The notes under the pieces were generated by a model, which did not search any database, was not told the DNA's origin, and was given only the letters and a program-made list of their open reading frames with translations. 64,000 nt of DNA, taken from positions 1,178,001 through 1,242,000 of the forward strand of contig NC_086254.1 in assembly GCF_021018805.1 (NCBI RefSeq). The letters are read 5' to 3'. This DNA comes from Prinia subflava (Eukaryota > Chordata > Aves > Passeriformes > Cisticolidae). The position numbers were made by a program, and so were the translations under genes. Each line of letters begins with the position of its first letter. Position 1 is the stretch's first letter. Shown here in pieces: positions 12,371 to 24,561 of the stretch.

Positions 12371-13954
12371 CAGCAGCTCTCAGTGCATTTTAGATTGTTC
12401 CTTTCTTTTTGCTTTCCTTTACCCACTCTTGGTGAAATCAGCTGTTGTGAAGTGATTCTCAGGGCAGCAAAGAGCGGGAGAGCCCAAGAAATGACAAACC
12501 AGGTGGGGGGGACACTCTGAGGACAGCAAAGCTCAGCTTCCCCTCGGTGTGGCTGTGCCAAACAGGACAGAAAAGGGCAGAAAAGGAGCCGCTCAAAAGC
12601 CTCACCAGATGTAGATTTCTCTCTCCTGAGGGATTTCAAACCGGGATGAAGCGCTCCTGGAAGTGTCAGAGACGACAGAAGCTGATGAGCTGGAATGGCT
12701 GGCCAGGAGCACAGATTTCCTGCAGGGAAAGGCAGCTTGTTGTGAGCAGGGAAAACAGAAAACTTGACATGTGTCACCAAGGAAAAGGGACTTTCTGGAG
12801 GTGGAGCCTGACCTCAGGCAAGGAAAGGAGCAGGACCTTTCCAAAGGGCTCTCCTGCAGCCAAGCACTGAGGGAGTGTCACCCCTGAGAGCTGGGGGATC
12901 CATCAGGCCTGATCCCAAACCCACAAGGTCACTGCGTAGGGCAGGGATGCAGCAAGATCTGCATTTGTTCAGACAAACAAGCAAAATTCAAGATAAATCC
13001 CTGGCAAGCTCAACTCCTCCCCTCAGAGAGCACGATGGATGTGATCCCAAATACCCAGGGATCACAACACCGTTTGGGATTCAGCAGACACTTTGTCCTC
13101 TGCAAATGGAGCCCTGAAGATGTTCCCGGGTCAGGGCTGAAGGGAAGGCAAAGAACAGCCTGGTCCTTCTTCCACTGAATGTCACTGGATTGATTTCAGC
13201 CTCTGTCCTCAGCTTTTTCTTCTGCAAAATCTGTAAATTTTTATTTTGCAAAAGAAGGAATTTCTCCAGCAGATGGGATGGGATGAAAATGCTGCTGTTG
13301 AGCCAAGGCTCTTGGGCAAATAACAAACATTCAATAACATTTGCAAAGGAACTGCACTCAGGGACTGCTAAAACCAATACTGGACTCAAGGATTGATGAA
13401 ATTAAGATTCCTTTCAGGCAAAAGGCCACCCCAAAGCTGATGCTGGTGCTGTTGTCCCTCAGAACAGGTTCAGTTCCAGGGATGGAATTGATCACCCCAG
13501 TAATTGCCATTTCTCCTGGTCCCTGCCAGGGTGAGTGTCTGCAGTCAGCTTGAGTCAGGCTGCAAGGTCCTTCCCTCTCACCATTAGACCTCTAATTAAT
13601 GAAGTTTTAATGAACTCAGGGCTCAGACTTTTCATGGATCAGTGACATTTCCTATTAGAAAAATATCCCTGCTCAAGCTGTGGAAGGTTCGTGTCCTCCA
13701 GGGCTGGGGCAGAAGCTGGGGACTCCAGGGTTGTAATGAGCTGGATTTTATTGATACATTTAACAATTTGGTGAGAAAATTAGCTGGGTACCTGCAGAGC
13801 AGAGGAGGCTTCAGCAAAGCTTCAGATGAGGTCCTTGGCTCAGTGGGATGATGAGAAACAGGGATTTATTGGAGGGGAATGGTCTGGTGTCAGGAGGAAT
13901 CAGTGAGGGAGGGAGATTTCAGTGTGGCATAAAGCTCATTTTCCGTATCCAGCA

Positions 13955-14382
13955 TCACAGACTGCCAGGATGGGTTGGGTTGGAAGGGGCCTTAAAGCCC
14001 ATCCAGTGCCACCCCTGCCATGGCAGGGACACCTTCTACTGTCCCAGGCTGCTCCAATCCCCAATGTCCAGCCTGGCCTTGGGCACTGCCAGGGATCCAG
14101 GGGCAGCCACAGCTGCTCTGGGCACCCTGTGCCAGGGCCTGCCCACCCTCCCAGGGAACAATTCCTTCCCCGTATCCCATCCATCCCTGCCCTGTGGCAG
14201 TGGAAGCCATTCCCTGTGTCCTGTCCCTCCATCCCTTATCCAAAGTCTCTCTCCATCTTTTCTGTCAGATCCTTCAGGCATTGGAAGGCCCCAGTGAGGT
14301 CACCCTGGAGCTTCTCTTCTCCAGGTGAACAATCCCAGCTCTCCAGCCTCTGCTCCCAGCAGAGCTGCTCCATCCCCCGTGT
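13955..14382 (-). mobile_element. CR1 LINE 3' fragment, about 430 bp
   Basis: Antisense copy with the full terminal module from reversed tail to GGCCCTGGCACAGGGTGCCC. It continues into the upstream CTTCTCTTCTCCAGG region. Confidence 0.9.
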
Positions 14383-14664
14383 GTTGGGCTCTGTTTGGAA
14401 CCCCAGCTTTGATTTGCCCCCAGGTGCTGTCCCTGGGCTCTCCAAGCCCTGCTTCAGCAAGGCACAGGGTGGGGGAGCTGAGCTGCCATGTGACAATTTT
14501 TTCAGCTTATTTTAGTGGGACAAGAGCCCTTAAGTGTCAGTGAGCTAAATATTTCTCTAATTCATGCAGAACTGAAGTGCAATTAGCAGCCTGATGTCAC
14601 AGCCTGGGTCAGAGCTCTCTCCCGTGATGTGGCTGTTCCAAGGTGGGAACGCAGGACTGGGATG

Positions 14665-14918
14665 GGGCTGAACTCTCCTGCCTTGGTGACAGTCCCCAGC
14701 TGGCAGGGCAGGGTCAGGCTGGATTTTGGGAAAGGTTCTTCCCCTAGAGGGTGCTGGCACTGCCCAGGCTCCCCAGGGAATGGGCACGGCCTGAGGTTGC
14801 CACAGCTCCAGGAGCACCCAGGGATGCCCAGGGTGGGATTGTTGGGGGGTCTGTGCAGGGCCAGGGGCTGCACTGGGTGATCCTTGTGGGCCCCTTCCAG
14901 TCAGGATATTCTTGATTT
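14665..14918 (+). mobile_element. CR1 fragment, second subfamily type
   Basis: Sense copy with AAAGGTTCTTCCCC, CCCAGGGTGGGATTGTTGGG and a gatccttgtgggccccttcc end. Its tail is reduced to ATATTCTTGATTTT. Confidence 0.85.
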
Positions 14919-16679
14919 TACACTCAGCTCCCCAGAGACTCATGGTCAGATCTGCCATAAAAGATACTGCAAGATAAAAGATAATCCAAACCTTCTAATA
15001 AAAGAAAAAAGATAATCCAAAGGCATTTATTTTTTGTGACATAGCACAGCAAAATCTGATAATTGAGCAGTTCAGATAAGGCAGGGAAGGAAAATGGACT
15101 GGACCTGTTCCACCTGCTGTGTCCTCAGTTCTGAGGAACCTGTCGAATTCACCGGTCCCATGTTCCTGGTGTAGATGGTGGGATGGAGGGTCAGGTGTTG
15201 GGAGGGTCCCACTGCATTCCCAGTGGGCTCCAAACAAGCATGTGGCGCTCCTAAATGTGCTCCCAATCTGCACCATCCCTGCCTGTCCCCAGGAGGAGTT
15301 TCCTAGGTGAGCTCTTCCATGGTTCACCTGCACTGGGCTGTGGGATCACCTGTGCTGGCCTCCACGCTGGGGGCCCAGCTCTGCCCCTGCTTTCCCTGGG
15401 CTCATTTATCCCAGTGTGGAGGTGCCAGTGCTCCCTCCTTGGTGCAGGCTGAGTCAGGCATTAAAATCACTTTGCTGAGGTTTATTTTTCAGCACTGACA
15501 GCTGATCTGTATTTTCTGCTCTCTCTCTGTTACTGGTAGCTGCCAGGAGCTCACAAATGCCAAGTGAATTGCTGGAGGGGACTTGAGAAGTGATCACCTT
15601 GTTTGTAGCATGGCAAGGAAAAAAATCATGGACTCCCAGCACTGGAGTAACTGCACAGATACTCCAGGCTTCAGTTTTGATGTTATGGTTTTCAGCTGAA
15701 TTAATCTTGCTTTCAAACAATGGTTGCTATGTGGAGAGCAAAAGGTGACATAAAAATAATTACAACATGCAAATGAAAGGAAAGACAAATCCACATCCTA
15801 GCACAAGGTGACAGAGAAAAAAAAATCAGGATATCCAAATAATTTCTGTCCTTCCTTCCCATCCTCTGAGCCTTGGTGCACCAGCACCAAATTTTCACAT
15901 CCTCTGCTCTGGAGTTGCTGGACTGAGCTGCAGCAGGGGAGAGTTTTTGCACTGTGTTTCTGTCTCCAGCTGAATTCGGGATTCACTGACTCCCTCAGGG
16001 CTCCTGCCTTGTCAGGAGAGACCCATGACAGGCACCAGGGGAGCTCCACTGTCTCCTCTCAGCAGGAGTGTGATGTGTGATGGTGTGACCAGGACTTTGG
16101 TGGGCTATGGGATGGGCTTTACCTGGTGTCTGCAGCGTGGGGGGAAGTTGGAAAAACAGTTCCAAATGTGGTGTTCGTGTGCCTTGGCTGTGCAGCTGCT
16201 GGGGCACTGGGCAGGCCCCACTGGGACACTCTGGTGGTGGCACTTCCATCTCTTCTCTGTCAGCTCCTGGGCCCCATTAGCAACATCAAGAACGTCTGGC
16301 ATTTCAAATCTGTTATTTCCTCCTTCTCCTTAGAAAGTGGCAGTTTGACAAATCATGGCTTTTCCCTGTACAGATGAATTTCTCTTGCTTTAGGTGAATT
16401 TCTCACTGAGGAAAAAATACAGTCTTTTCAATATTTCATGTCTTGGAAATGAGAAGGTGCCAGTCCTGAGGTCCTGGGATATTCCAGACCATGCAATGTC
16501 AGCTCAGATATAAAAGCTAAGAAAAGGGGGAGTAAAGGGGAATTTGTTATTTACAATATTTGCCTTTGGGGAAACCACTCCAGGGGCTGCAGTCCTTCCT
16601 CAGAAGTGGCTGAACATCACTTGCTGATGGAAGTAGAAAATAAAAACTTTGGGATTTTTCTTTTTTCCCTTTTGCTTTA

Positions 16680-16856
16680 GGGGTGGGCAGGCCCTGGCAC
16701 AGGGTGCCCAGAGCAGCTGTGGCTGCCCCTGGATCCCCGGCAGTGCCCAAGGCCAGGTTGGACACTGCGGCTTGGAGCAGCCTGGGACAGTGGAAGGTGT
16801 CCCATGGCAGGGATGAACTTTGAGGTCCCTCCCAACCCAACCCATTCTGGATTTTA
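16680..16856 (+). mobile_element. CR1 3' fragment
   Basis: Short sense copy beginning abruptly at GGGTGGGCAGGCCC and ending ccaacccaacccattctgga. Confidence 0.9.
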
Positions 16857-17261
16857 TCTTGGCTTTGGCTGGTGCTGCACAGCAGGATTAGAAGCTCTCT
16901 TTGCTGCCTCATTGTTACTTTTTTTTGTTAACCACTGTCAGCAGTGCCAAGGATGCCCCAATTCCCCCACAGCAGCTCTGTGTCTGCCTTGTAAAGCTTT
17001 TATTAATTATTGTGTCCTTTGTGCAGTTCAGGAACAGGTCTCACCTTCTAATCCACTTCTCCCGGCATTCTCAGAACATCTGTAGCTGTTAAGTAAAAAA
17101 TTGGTTTCCTTTGGCTGAGGGCCTTCAGGAGACAGCAGCAGCAGGGCCCATTCATTCACCTCACTCGGGTTTCTGCTGCCTCATCCCATCAGGAGCAGAC
17201 TAAAGACAGTCTCTCCAGGCAGGGATCCAGAGCAGCCTGAAAAATGGGGAAAAGGCCTGAG

Positions 17262-17266
17262 AGTGG
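17262..17266. repeat. Left target-site duplication (AGTGG)
   Basis: AGTGG directly precedes the solo LTR and is repeated at 17591-17595 directly after it. This marks a retroviral integration with a 5-bp duplication. Confidence 0.8.
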
Positions 17267-17590
17267 TGTGAAAGCGGCACGCAAAACAACACCACGGAGG
17301 CAGGAGGTCTGCAGTGAAAAGCTGCTCCCCAAAAAGAGAGCGAGCCTGTTTATTTCTTCCATTTTTATACATTTGTGGGTCTGGTTGTGGATTGGCTTCT
17401 GGGGTTACTACCCCTTCACCCCACTGGCCAGACCAGCTGTCAACCAACATGATTTTCAGGCTAGAAATATGTAAACAAAGGACGGTGAACAAAACCAAGA
17501 GAGATTGTTTATGTTCCAAAGTGTGAGAAAGTGAAAAACTGACCCTTAATATTGCACGGAAACCAAAGAACTGACTCCATCTTATGAACA
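17267..17590 (-). mobile_element. Solo LTR of an endogenous retrovirus, antisense in CALN1 intron
   Basis: A 324-bp element with TG...CA ends and perfect 5-bp flanking duplications. Read on the - strand it has a TATA-like box (TATAAAAAT, complement of 17361-17369). Only 6 bp further on is AATAAA (complement of 17349-17354). A G/T-rich end follows. No internal retroviral genes are present, so it is the product of recombination between two LTRs. The 5-bp duplication fits ERVL-like elements, but I do not assign a family. Confidence 0.8.
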
Positions 17591-17595
17591 AGTGG

Positions 17596-18150
17596 AAGGC
17601 TTTAAGAAAACTCAGAAAACCCAGGGCGACAGGGTAGGACTCAGCCTGCTTGGTGGAACAGACAGGGGAGGGGATGTGTGCAAGGCCGTGGCTGCCCCTC
17701 CCTTCACCATGGCCCTGTGCAGTCAGGGGTGTCATTCGTGTCACTGCTGTCTGTGCAGCTGTGCCCGGGCCCTGGCACGCAGCAGAGGTGTCCTCACACC
17801 TCTGCCTCGCTGGGGCAGGAATTCCGGCACTCCCAGACACAGGGTGCCCCCGGGGTGCAGGCCCCCTGCTCTCCCCTGATGGAGGAGCATTTCGTGGGGC
17901 AGACACAGAAGGATTTTTTCCCCTCGGAATATTTGGAGTTTTGGCAGAGCCCTCACAGGGATCTGCCCCAAACCCCCTCGTTGTGCTCTCACTGCCTGAG
18001 CCAAGAGGGAACAGTTCGGGGTGAAACCCCCTGCCTGCAGAGGGACACGCAGACAGCACCGTCAGAGCAGTGTTACCTCAGCCCAGTGCTGGATTGACCC
18101 CCGGACAGGAATCCGTGAGAACTCCAGATCTGTGCAGGAGGCAGAAGATG
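17596..18150. other. CpG-enriched unexplained block
   Basis: This block is GC-rich with more CpG than its surroundings. ORFs are open on both strands, including the upstream half of a 292-codon - strand ORF (17181-18059) that runs through the LTR. I recognise no domain and see no convincing splice or start context, so I do not call a gene. Confidence 0.3.
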
Positions 18151-19042
18151 GTGGGTGCTAAATGGGAATTCCCAACTTTAGCCCTCATTAGGTGTGAGGA
18201 ATTTGCTTCCCCAGGGCCTCCCCCAGGCCTGGCATGGAAGGTCAGGGAGGTGCAGCCCTCGTTAGGGATTCCCTTTGATTAGGATCAGCCTAGGGAAGAG
18301 GCCTGGCAGCCCTAAACCCACACCACAGAAATTGTTGGGGCCTGTTAAGTGGTGCTGCAGCCTCAGAGCATTCGCTAATTAAAAAAAAAACAAACCACCA
18401 AACCACCACTTCTCTGTGGTTTACTAAACTATTTCAAGTTAATTGAATGGGGCCAGGATTAATATCCCTGCTGTGTTTGCTGAGGAGGTGGGGCCTGTCA
18501 GGGGGCCTATTCCTCTTAGCCCAGTTTAAGAACCATTAGATCTCAGCTGGGAAGTGGAGAGGCACAGCCAAAGACCCACTCTCCTGCTTAAATCATTGCC
18601 CCAAAATTAGTCTGGCTCTAGTAAAGGCTGGGACCAGCCTTACCAGGGGGTGAGACCAGCAGAAGGAATTAATCTCCAGGAGCGAATTACTACTCCAGGT
18701 TTGTTCTTGGATGGAAAACGGATTCTTTGCAGCCCAGCCCCAGCAGCATTTCCCATCCCCAGAGCCAAATGTCCCAGAAGTCACGGAGCCAGCAGCTTTA
18801 AGGGATGGTCCAAATCCACACTGAGCATATGGAATATCCCAAGTGGGCAGGGACGCCCAAGGACCATTGAGTTCCGCTCCTGGCCCTGCACAGGACAGCC
18901 ACAAAATGCCCCCAATCCCTGGGAGCCAAGGAGGGTGTTTGGACCCAGCCCAGAGCAGTTTGTAACCCACAGACACCAGTGCCTCTGGCAGAGCTGGGGC
19001 AATCCCAGAGATGTTCCTTGATCATCCCATGGGCTGTGCGCT

Positions 19043-19102
19043 TGTCTTGGTTTGGAATGACTGGTATCTGTCAGGGAAAACTGGAGTTTGACTTGGAATG
19101 CC
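19043..19102 (-). mobile_element. LTR end fragment, same family as 54805-55548
   Basis: TGTCTTGGTTTGGAATGACT and then ATCTGTCAGGGAAAACTGGA closely match the first 60 bp of the solo LTR at 54805. Only the terminal piece remains here. Confidence 0.75.
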
Positions 19103-19249
19103 CCGGGCAGGATGGGATTGTGTTGTGCCCACATTATCTCCTGGCAGGAGGGGATAATCCACCATGGGTGGAGGGCTGCTCCCTCTTGCAGACTGGGAGG
19201 GGTTTGGAGAAGGGTGGACATTTGCAAAATATTTAATATATTCCTATTT

Positions 19250-19286
19250 ATACATATATATATATTTGTGTGTGTGTATACACATT
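19250..19286. repeat. TA/TG simple repeat
   Basis: A short alternating purine-pyrimidine run: (TA)n followed by (TG)n and TATACACA. Confidence 0.8.
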
Positions 19287-19313
19287 TTGTACTTTACAAT
19301 TTATTATCATCAT

Positions 19314-19733
19314 ATCCCAGAGTGGTTTGGGTTGGAAGAAACCTTAAGACCATAAGGTTTTAAACACCTGCCATGGCAGGGACACCTCCCACTGTCCCAG
19401 GCTGCTCCAAGCCCCAGTGTCCAGCCTAGCCTTGGGCACTGCCAGGGATCCCGGGGCAGCCACAGCTGCTCTGGGCACCCTGTGCCAGGGCCTGCCCACC
19501 CTGCCAGGGAACAATTCCTTCCCATCCATCCCTGCCCTGTGGCAGTGGGAAGCCATTCCCTGTGTCCTGTCCCTCCGCTCCTTGTCCAAAGGAATGTCTC
19601 TTCCCATCTTCCTTGCTGGCTTCTTCAGGTCCTGGAAGGCCACAGTGAGATCACCCCAAACCTTCTCTTCTCCAGGTTCAACAATCCAAATTTTCCCGGC
19701 CTTTCCTCATAGGAGAGGTGCTTCATCCCTCTA
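19314..19733 (-). mobile_element. CR1 LINE 3' fragment, about 420 bp
   Basis: Antisense copy starting at cccagagtggtttgggttgg. It carries the full terminal module and the upstream ccttctcttctccagg region. It ends against the AAC/AAT repeat at 19735. Confidence 0.9.
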
Positions 19734-19734
19734 A

Positions 19735-19850
19735 GTAACAACAACAACAACAATAATAATAACAATAATAAAGTGTAATAACAACAACAACCAGTAACAG
19801 TAACTAATAGTAGTAATAAGAACAATAACAACAATAATCATCTATAATAA
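19735..19850. repeat. AAC/AAT trinucleotide repeat, imperfect
   Basis: About 115 bp of mixed (AAC)n and (AAT)n units with interruptions, beside the CR1 end at 19733. Confidence 0.9.
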
Positions 19851-20164
19851 GACCATACATTTCTCCATACAAATATATCCATACATCTGCACCAAGCCCA
19901 GCTGCTCTGCAGATTCCAGGTGGGTTTGGGGTCACATCCCCATTGTGGCAGCATGGGCAGAGCCCCTCTGCATCTGCCCTGGGATTACTCAAGGCATGCA
20001 GAAGGTCTGAGGGCAAAACAAAGGCCCTGTTTGTTACCCAGGGATTGTCCAGGGCTGCCCCAAGCAAGAGATCAGTGCTTGGACAGCACTGACAGCACAA
20101 GAGATTGGACAGGATGTTTTGGGCCTGGTTTAGTGCTGCAGCTGGGGTCACTGCAGATGTGGTG

Positions 20165-20259
20165 CTTTGGGCCTGGTTTAGTGATGGAATTGGGGTCAGG
20201 CCCATGGTTGGACTCAAGGATATTTTCCAGCCCAAATGATTCTCTGATTCTTTGAAGCT
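20165..20259 (+). mobile_element. CR1 3' end, older type
   Basis: Contains gtttagtgatgg, catggttggactcaagga and the end ttccagcccaaatgattctc tgattctttg (split for length). This is the terminal part of the same CR1 type as at 29408 and 51555. Just upstream, the phrase tttgggcctggtttagtg occurs twice. Confidence 0.7.
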
Positions 20260-21367
20260 TTTGGGGTTGCAGAATTAATTTCTAGAACACCTGGAGCCCT
20301 CAGCAGCCCCAGCTAACCTTTCCAGGTGGTTTATATGGGAAAGCTGGGTCTAAGTGCTCTCCCAGCTAAACCCTCCCTGCCAGAGCAGCCAGTCCCAGCT
20401 CCTGTTGAGCCGAGTGGCTTTAAAAGACCCTGCAGGTCCCAGGGACGCCCTGCTCCCGTCACTGCAGAGTCCCCCTGGCCTCACCCACCTGCAGGGCAGC
20501 AAGGCCCCCATGGCGTTCCAGAGAGGAGCCTCCCACCCTTTTGTTTTAAAGATGAGCTGGTATGAAATGATCAGAAGTGCTATTTCAGCATTTAACTCCT
20601 TCAAGGAACAAGCCCTCCCCACTGGGCCATTCCTGTACAGAGCAGAGGAGCCTGGGCCAGGTAGGACACAGAACTACCTGGGAATGGGGCTCTGCAAGCA
20701 AGGCAGACACAAATTCGGGAAATTTCAAGTAGGGAGACTCAAGGAACTGAAGTAGGGCTTCATTCCCTGCAGGAATTTTAAGTCAAGAAGAGAGCTACAG
20801 GCTGGATTGGATCAGGTCAATTTTCCTTTCCAGATATCTCATGGGACAGCATCCTCCAGCTTCAGGGGTCCCTCAGGAACTGCACTGCCCAGTCCCTGGT
20901 GCTCTCCATAGCTCCCACTCACAGCAGTACCTGGAGTCTGAGCCTCAGCACAGTTCGTGTTTCACTGCTCACAGCGAATTATTCCAAGGCTCACAAGCAG
21001 CTCCATCGATTTCTCCTAATTATAAATCCTATAGAAAGTTTCCAGCTTGCCACAGTCCCCATTTTCCTCCCCGCAGAGTCAATAAAAGTTAAGAGTTGCT
21101 CCCTGGTTCCTGTCATTACCACAATAAAACCCGGAGTAATTGAAAAGTGAATCAGGGAAATTGCTGGGTTGGTGAGTGGGGATAATTGGAATTACTTGGG
21201 AGCCCAAGCAGAGCTTGTCCCTGCCTGCCCCGAGCTGGAGCCATCCTGGACACTCTGCCAGGGTGACACAGAGCTCAGGGAGGACTGGTGTCCTGCATGG
21301 AGTAAAGCAGGAGCAAGGACTGTGCCCCTGCCAAGACACCAAAAATCACTGCATGAATTTACGGATT

Positions 21368-21424
21368 GACAGAATGTTCTGATTTGGAAGGAACCCCCAA
21401 AGATCATTGAGTCCAGCTCCTATG
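21368..21424 (-). mobile_element. CR1 tail remnant
   Basis: Reversed tail: agaatgttctgatttggaag, then aaagatcattgagtccagctcc. About 55 bp. Confidence 0.6.
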
Positions 21425-21774
21425 AGCCAACGAGGGTGGTTTTGAATCCCATCTGAGGCTGTTCCACTTCCTAAAAGATACAAATGACAACAAAACAATA
21501 AAAAAAGATCATTTCTCTCTCTATTAGCATAACATTTGAGATGCAGCAGCAGTTGAGCATTTGTCAAGAGAACAATTCCTTCCCTCCAGACGGATTTTAA
21601 CTGGTACAGGAAGACCCCAAACCCCTCAAGTCATTACTGCCGGCACAATTTGAGAATGAGCTGATCCCTGCAGTTGTGTTTGTGCTGTAGCCTGGAGCGG
21701 AGACAGGAGGACAGGAGACTCTGCAAAGGCTTTTTAGTGGCAATGCTGGGAGAGAGGGAGGGCAGCAAAAACTG

Positions 21775-22140
21775 AGAGGCTGAGGGAGCTGGGGCTGTGC
21801 AGCTGGGGAAGAGGAGGTTGTGCAGAGACCTCCCAGAGTCTGGAGGGGACACAGGGAAGGCAGAGAGGGACCCTGCAGCAGGAACTGGTGTACCAGGACA
21901 CAGGGAATGGCTTCCCACTGCCACAGGGCAGGGACGGATGGGATATGGGGAAGAATTGTTCCCTGTGAGGTGGGCAGGCCCTGGCACAGGGTGCCCAAAG
22001 CAGCTGTGGCTGCCCCTGGATCCCTGGCAGTCCCCAAGGCCAGGCTGGACACTGGGGCTTGGAGCAGCCTGGGACAGTGGGAGGGTGGCACTGGATGGAC
22101 TTTAAGGGCCCTTCCCACCCAACTCATCCTGGGATTCTCA
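21775..22140 (+). mobile_element. CR1 LINE 3' fragment, about 365 bp
   Basis: Sense copy including the upstream gctgagggagctgggg region and the complete terminal module, ending acccaactcatcctgggatt. It faces the antisense copy at 23208, 1.1 kb away. Confidence 0.9.
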
Positions 22141-23207
22141 TCACTCCTGCTCAGCCTGAGGTTTCCTTCCCTGACCACTGCTCATTGCACAGATGCAAAA
22201 TCATTCATCCTCTAAGGGGTTAACGAAGGAAGACAATTGCACTTTGCTTAATCTGGGCCCTGCAATATTCCCATCTATCCCTGTGTGTGCAGGCAGATTT
22301 GCACACATCCATCTGCTTTTATCCAGCGTGCACAGAAGCACCACTTTCTCCAGCTCCCTTCACTTACTTCCTGCACCGATCCCAATCCTGCTGCAGGAAA
22401 TGTGCAGGAAAGTGGACAGCAGGGACCAGAGACAAAGTTCCTGGCTCTGTCCAGATGAAAAACATTTCTGTGAGCAGCAGGGCTGATGGGTTTGGTGTTT
22501 CTGCTGTCCCTGTTCCTCAGTGATTCAGCTAAAAATAGTGAGTGCCCCATTGTCACCAGTGGCTCCTCGGTGCCCCGTTCAAAGCTGGGCTGCAAATCCC
22601 CCTGGGATTTAATCACCAATTTCCATCCTGCTTTGTTGTGCATGAACAAATCTCCCCAGCCCTGCTCTGCTGTCTTTAATGTTGAAAAGGGAGCAGCTGT
22701 GCTCTTCACATCCTGTTCCATGACAAAAAGCGTTTCTCCTGGCAACTGAAGGTGTGGAAATTTGGGATAATTCCTCTGGTTGCCTTGCAGCAGTGCTGGG
22801 GGTGTTGCTGGAGGTTTGCAGGGGGTAGTGAAGCTGCCCAGGGTTCCCAGCCCTCCTGGGTGGCTTCCTGCAGTGCTGGTTGCATGGGGTAAATCCAAGG
22901 ATTTGTCACCCAACACCCCATCCTGCATTTTCCTTTGGAGTCTTCATCCCGGGAAACTCCAGCCTGAAATCGAGCCCCTTCCTGACTCCATCCCTATGGC
23001 AAACCCATAATTCCATCCCCACAGTCATTTCCTACCTGAAGGAGCAGTCCCTCAGCCTGTGGTGACCCCATTCCATGCCATGAGGGCTGATGTTCAACCT
23101 CTGCTGGAATTCTCTTCCATTTCCTGGCTCAGGGACAATTCAACGAGACCAATACAAATCTGGGGTTTGCTGTAATTTGTGAGTTTTGTATTTCTGCCTT
23201 CAGGGAA

Positions 23208-23466
23208 TCAGAATCACATAAAGGCTTAGGGTGGGAGGGACCTTAAGCCCCATCCAGTGCCACCTCTGCCATGGCAGGGTCACCTCTGCTGCTCCAAGGC
23301 TGCTCCAAGCCCCAATGTCCAACCTGGCCTTGGACACTGCCAGGGATCCAGGGGCAGCCACAGCTGCTCTGGGCACCCTGTGCCAGGGCCTGCCCATCCT
23401 GCCAGGGAACAATTCCCTCCCCATATCCCGTCAAACCTCTGGCAGTGGGAGGCCATTCCCCTTGTC
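23208..23466 (-). mobile_element. CR1 3' fragment
   Basis: Antisense copy beginning aatcagaatcacataaaggc and running through the terminal module to the GGCAGTGGGAGGCCATTCC region. Confidence 0.9.
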
Positions 23467-24407
23467 CTGCCCTGCCTGGTTTGTCCTGCTCTCCCCAGGA
23501 ATGGGAATTCCCTGCTGCACCCCCAGTCTCCAGGGGCAGAAGTGGGTGCGAGTTGGCATTGCCCTCCCTCCACTGGGGCATTCAGCCAGAGAGGTTTGGC
23601 CTTTCTGGGTATCCTGAGGATGGGTGGGGGCTCGGATGGGGTGGAGGAGCCCTGGAGGGTCCTGACTGCTGTGCACGAACCCTTCTGGGGCTGTAAGGCC
23701 TCAGTTCACAGAGCTGGACAGAGGAGGGGCTTCTGCAGCACTCAGAAAAACTCATCGTGGCTTGGAACATTTTCATCCTTCTTTGCTAAACTCAGAGAGG
23801 CTCCTCTGCTCCCCTGGCACTGCACAGCAACCAGGGCGTGTGTCCTCTCTGCTGCCCTGTTAGCAGGGATTAATTAATACCACAAACTGCACGTGCACAA
23901 CATCCTTCTGGGGCAAAATGTTCACATTCAGCAGGAATTGTGGGTTTAACACTTGGCTGGTGTAAGAACAGCATTTCCTACTGGATCTACAAAAGCATCT
24001 CGGAGCGAAGTGTGCTCTGCTTGTTCTTCCCACCCAGGCACCACTGGGGGATTCAGAAGGTAAAAAAAAGGAGTTGTGGCTCATGGAAGGTGTGAGAGCT
24101 ACCAGGGGAATCCCTGAGGGTCTTCTCTTTGTTGGGATGGACTGGATTGGTGCCTGTCCAGCCTGGGAGGCTGTCCCTGGCACAGGGATGCATTTCTCTG
24201 CTGCTCCATCAGTGCCAAGGGAGCTGGCAGGGGCAGCACCCACTTACAGCACTCACAGTTAGAGGGGAACCAACCCCAAAGTGCAAAAACCCACACCAGG
24301 GTGTTGAAATGAGGCTGATAGAACACAAGCTGGGGATTGTGGCATTGCCCTCATGCCTGCTTTCCTCGGAGCCCCATCCCTGGGTGTAACTGGGCTGTCT
24401 CCCACAG

Positions 24408-24561
24408 TTTGACATGCAGAGGATAACGCTGGAGGAGCTGAAGCACATCTTGTACCACGCCTTCCGCGACCACCTCACCATGAAGGACATTGAGAACATC
24501 ATCATCAACGAGGAGGAGAGCTTGAATGAGAACTCTGGCAACTGCCAGACGGAGTTTGAAG
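24408..24561 (+). CDS. CALN1: CALN1 penultimate coding exon (calneuron-1 / CaBP8)
   Basis: This exon encodes part of the C-terminal half of calneuron-1, a neuronal calmodulin-like calcium sensor that binds and inhibits phosphatidylinositol 4-kinase IIIbeta at the Golgi. A consensus acceptor (ctcccacag, ending at 24407) precedes it and a donor (gtgaga, from 24562) follows. The 154 bp give 51 whole codons plus one base, so the downstream intron is phase 1. The translation begins FDMQRITLEELKHILYHAFR and ends in NCQTEFE; I recognise it as near-identical to vertebrate CALN1. It covers the degenerate C-terminal EF-hand lobe, which in this family does not bind calcium canonically, and the acidic linker before the membrane anchor. 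Codon use is GC-rich and there is no break. The paralogue CABP7 (calneuron-2) is the only serious alternative, but the residue match favours CALN1. Confidence 0.95.

Larger units (their letters stand above)
1..24407 (+). other. CALN1: CALN1 intron (3' part), continues upstream of window
   Basis: This is the intron before the penultimate coding exon of CALN1. It ends in a pyrimidine-rich tract and a CAG acceptor (24405-24407). I saw no other coding exon in it. The exon that should precede, carrying the second EF-hand and ending in an IFWQ-type sequence, is not in the window. Apart from the repeats listed separately, the stretches 1-900, 4000-6060, 8000-9740, 11000-12240, 12400-13950 and 14920-16670 hold only unique-looking sequence with short chance ORFs. 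The intron assignment follows from the exon at 24408. Confidence 0.85.

Noticed and set aside
21797..22215. 131-codon + strand ORF with GGWAGPGTGCP-type sequence
   Set aside because: It coincides with a sense CR1 copy, and the same peptide recurs at other sense CR1 copies.
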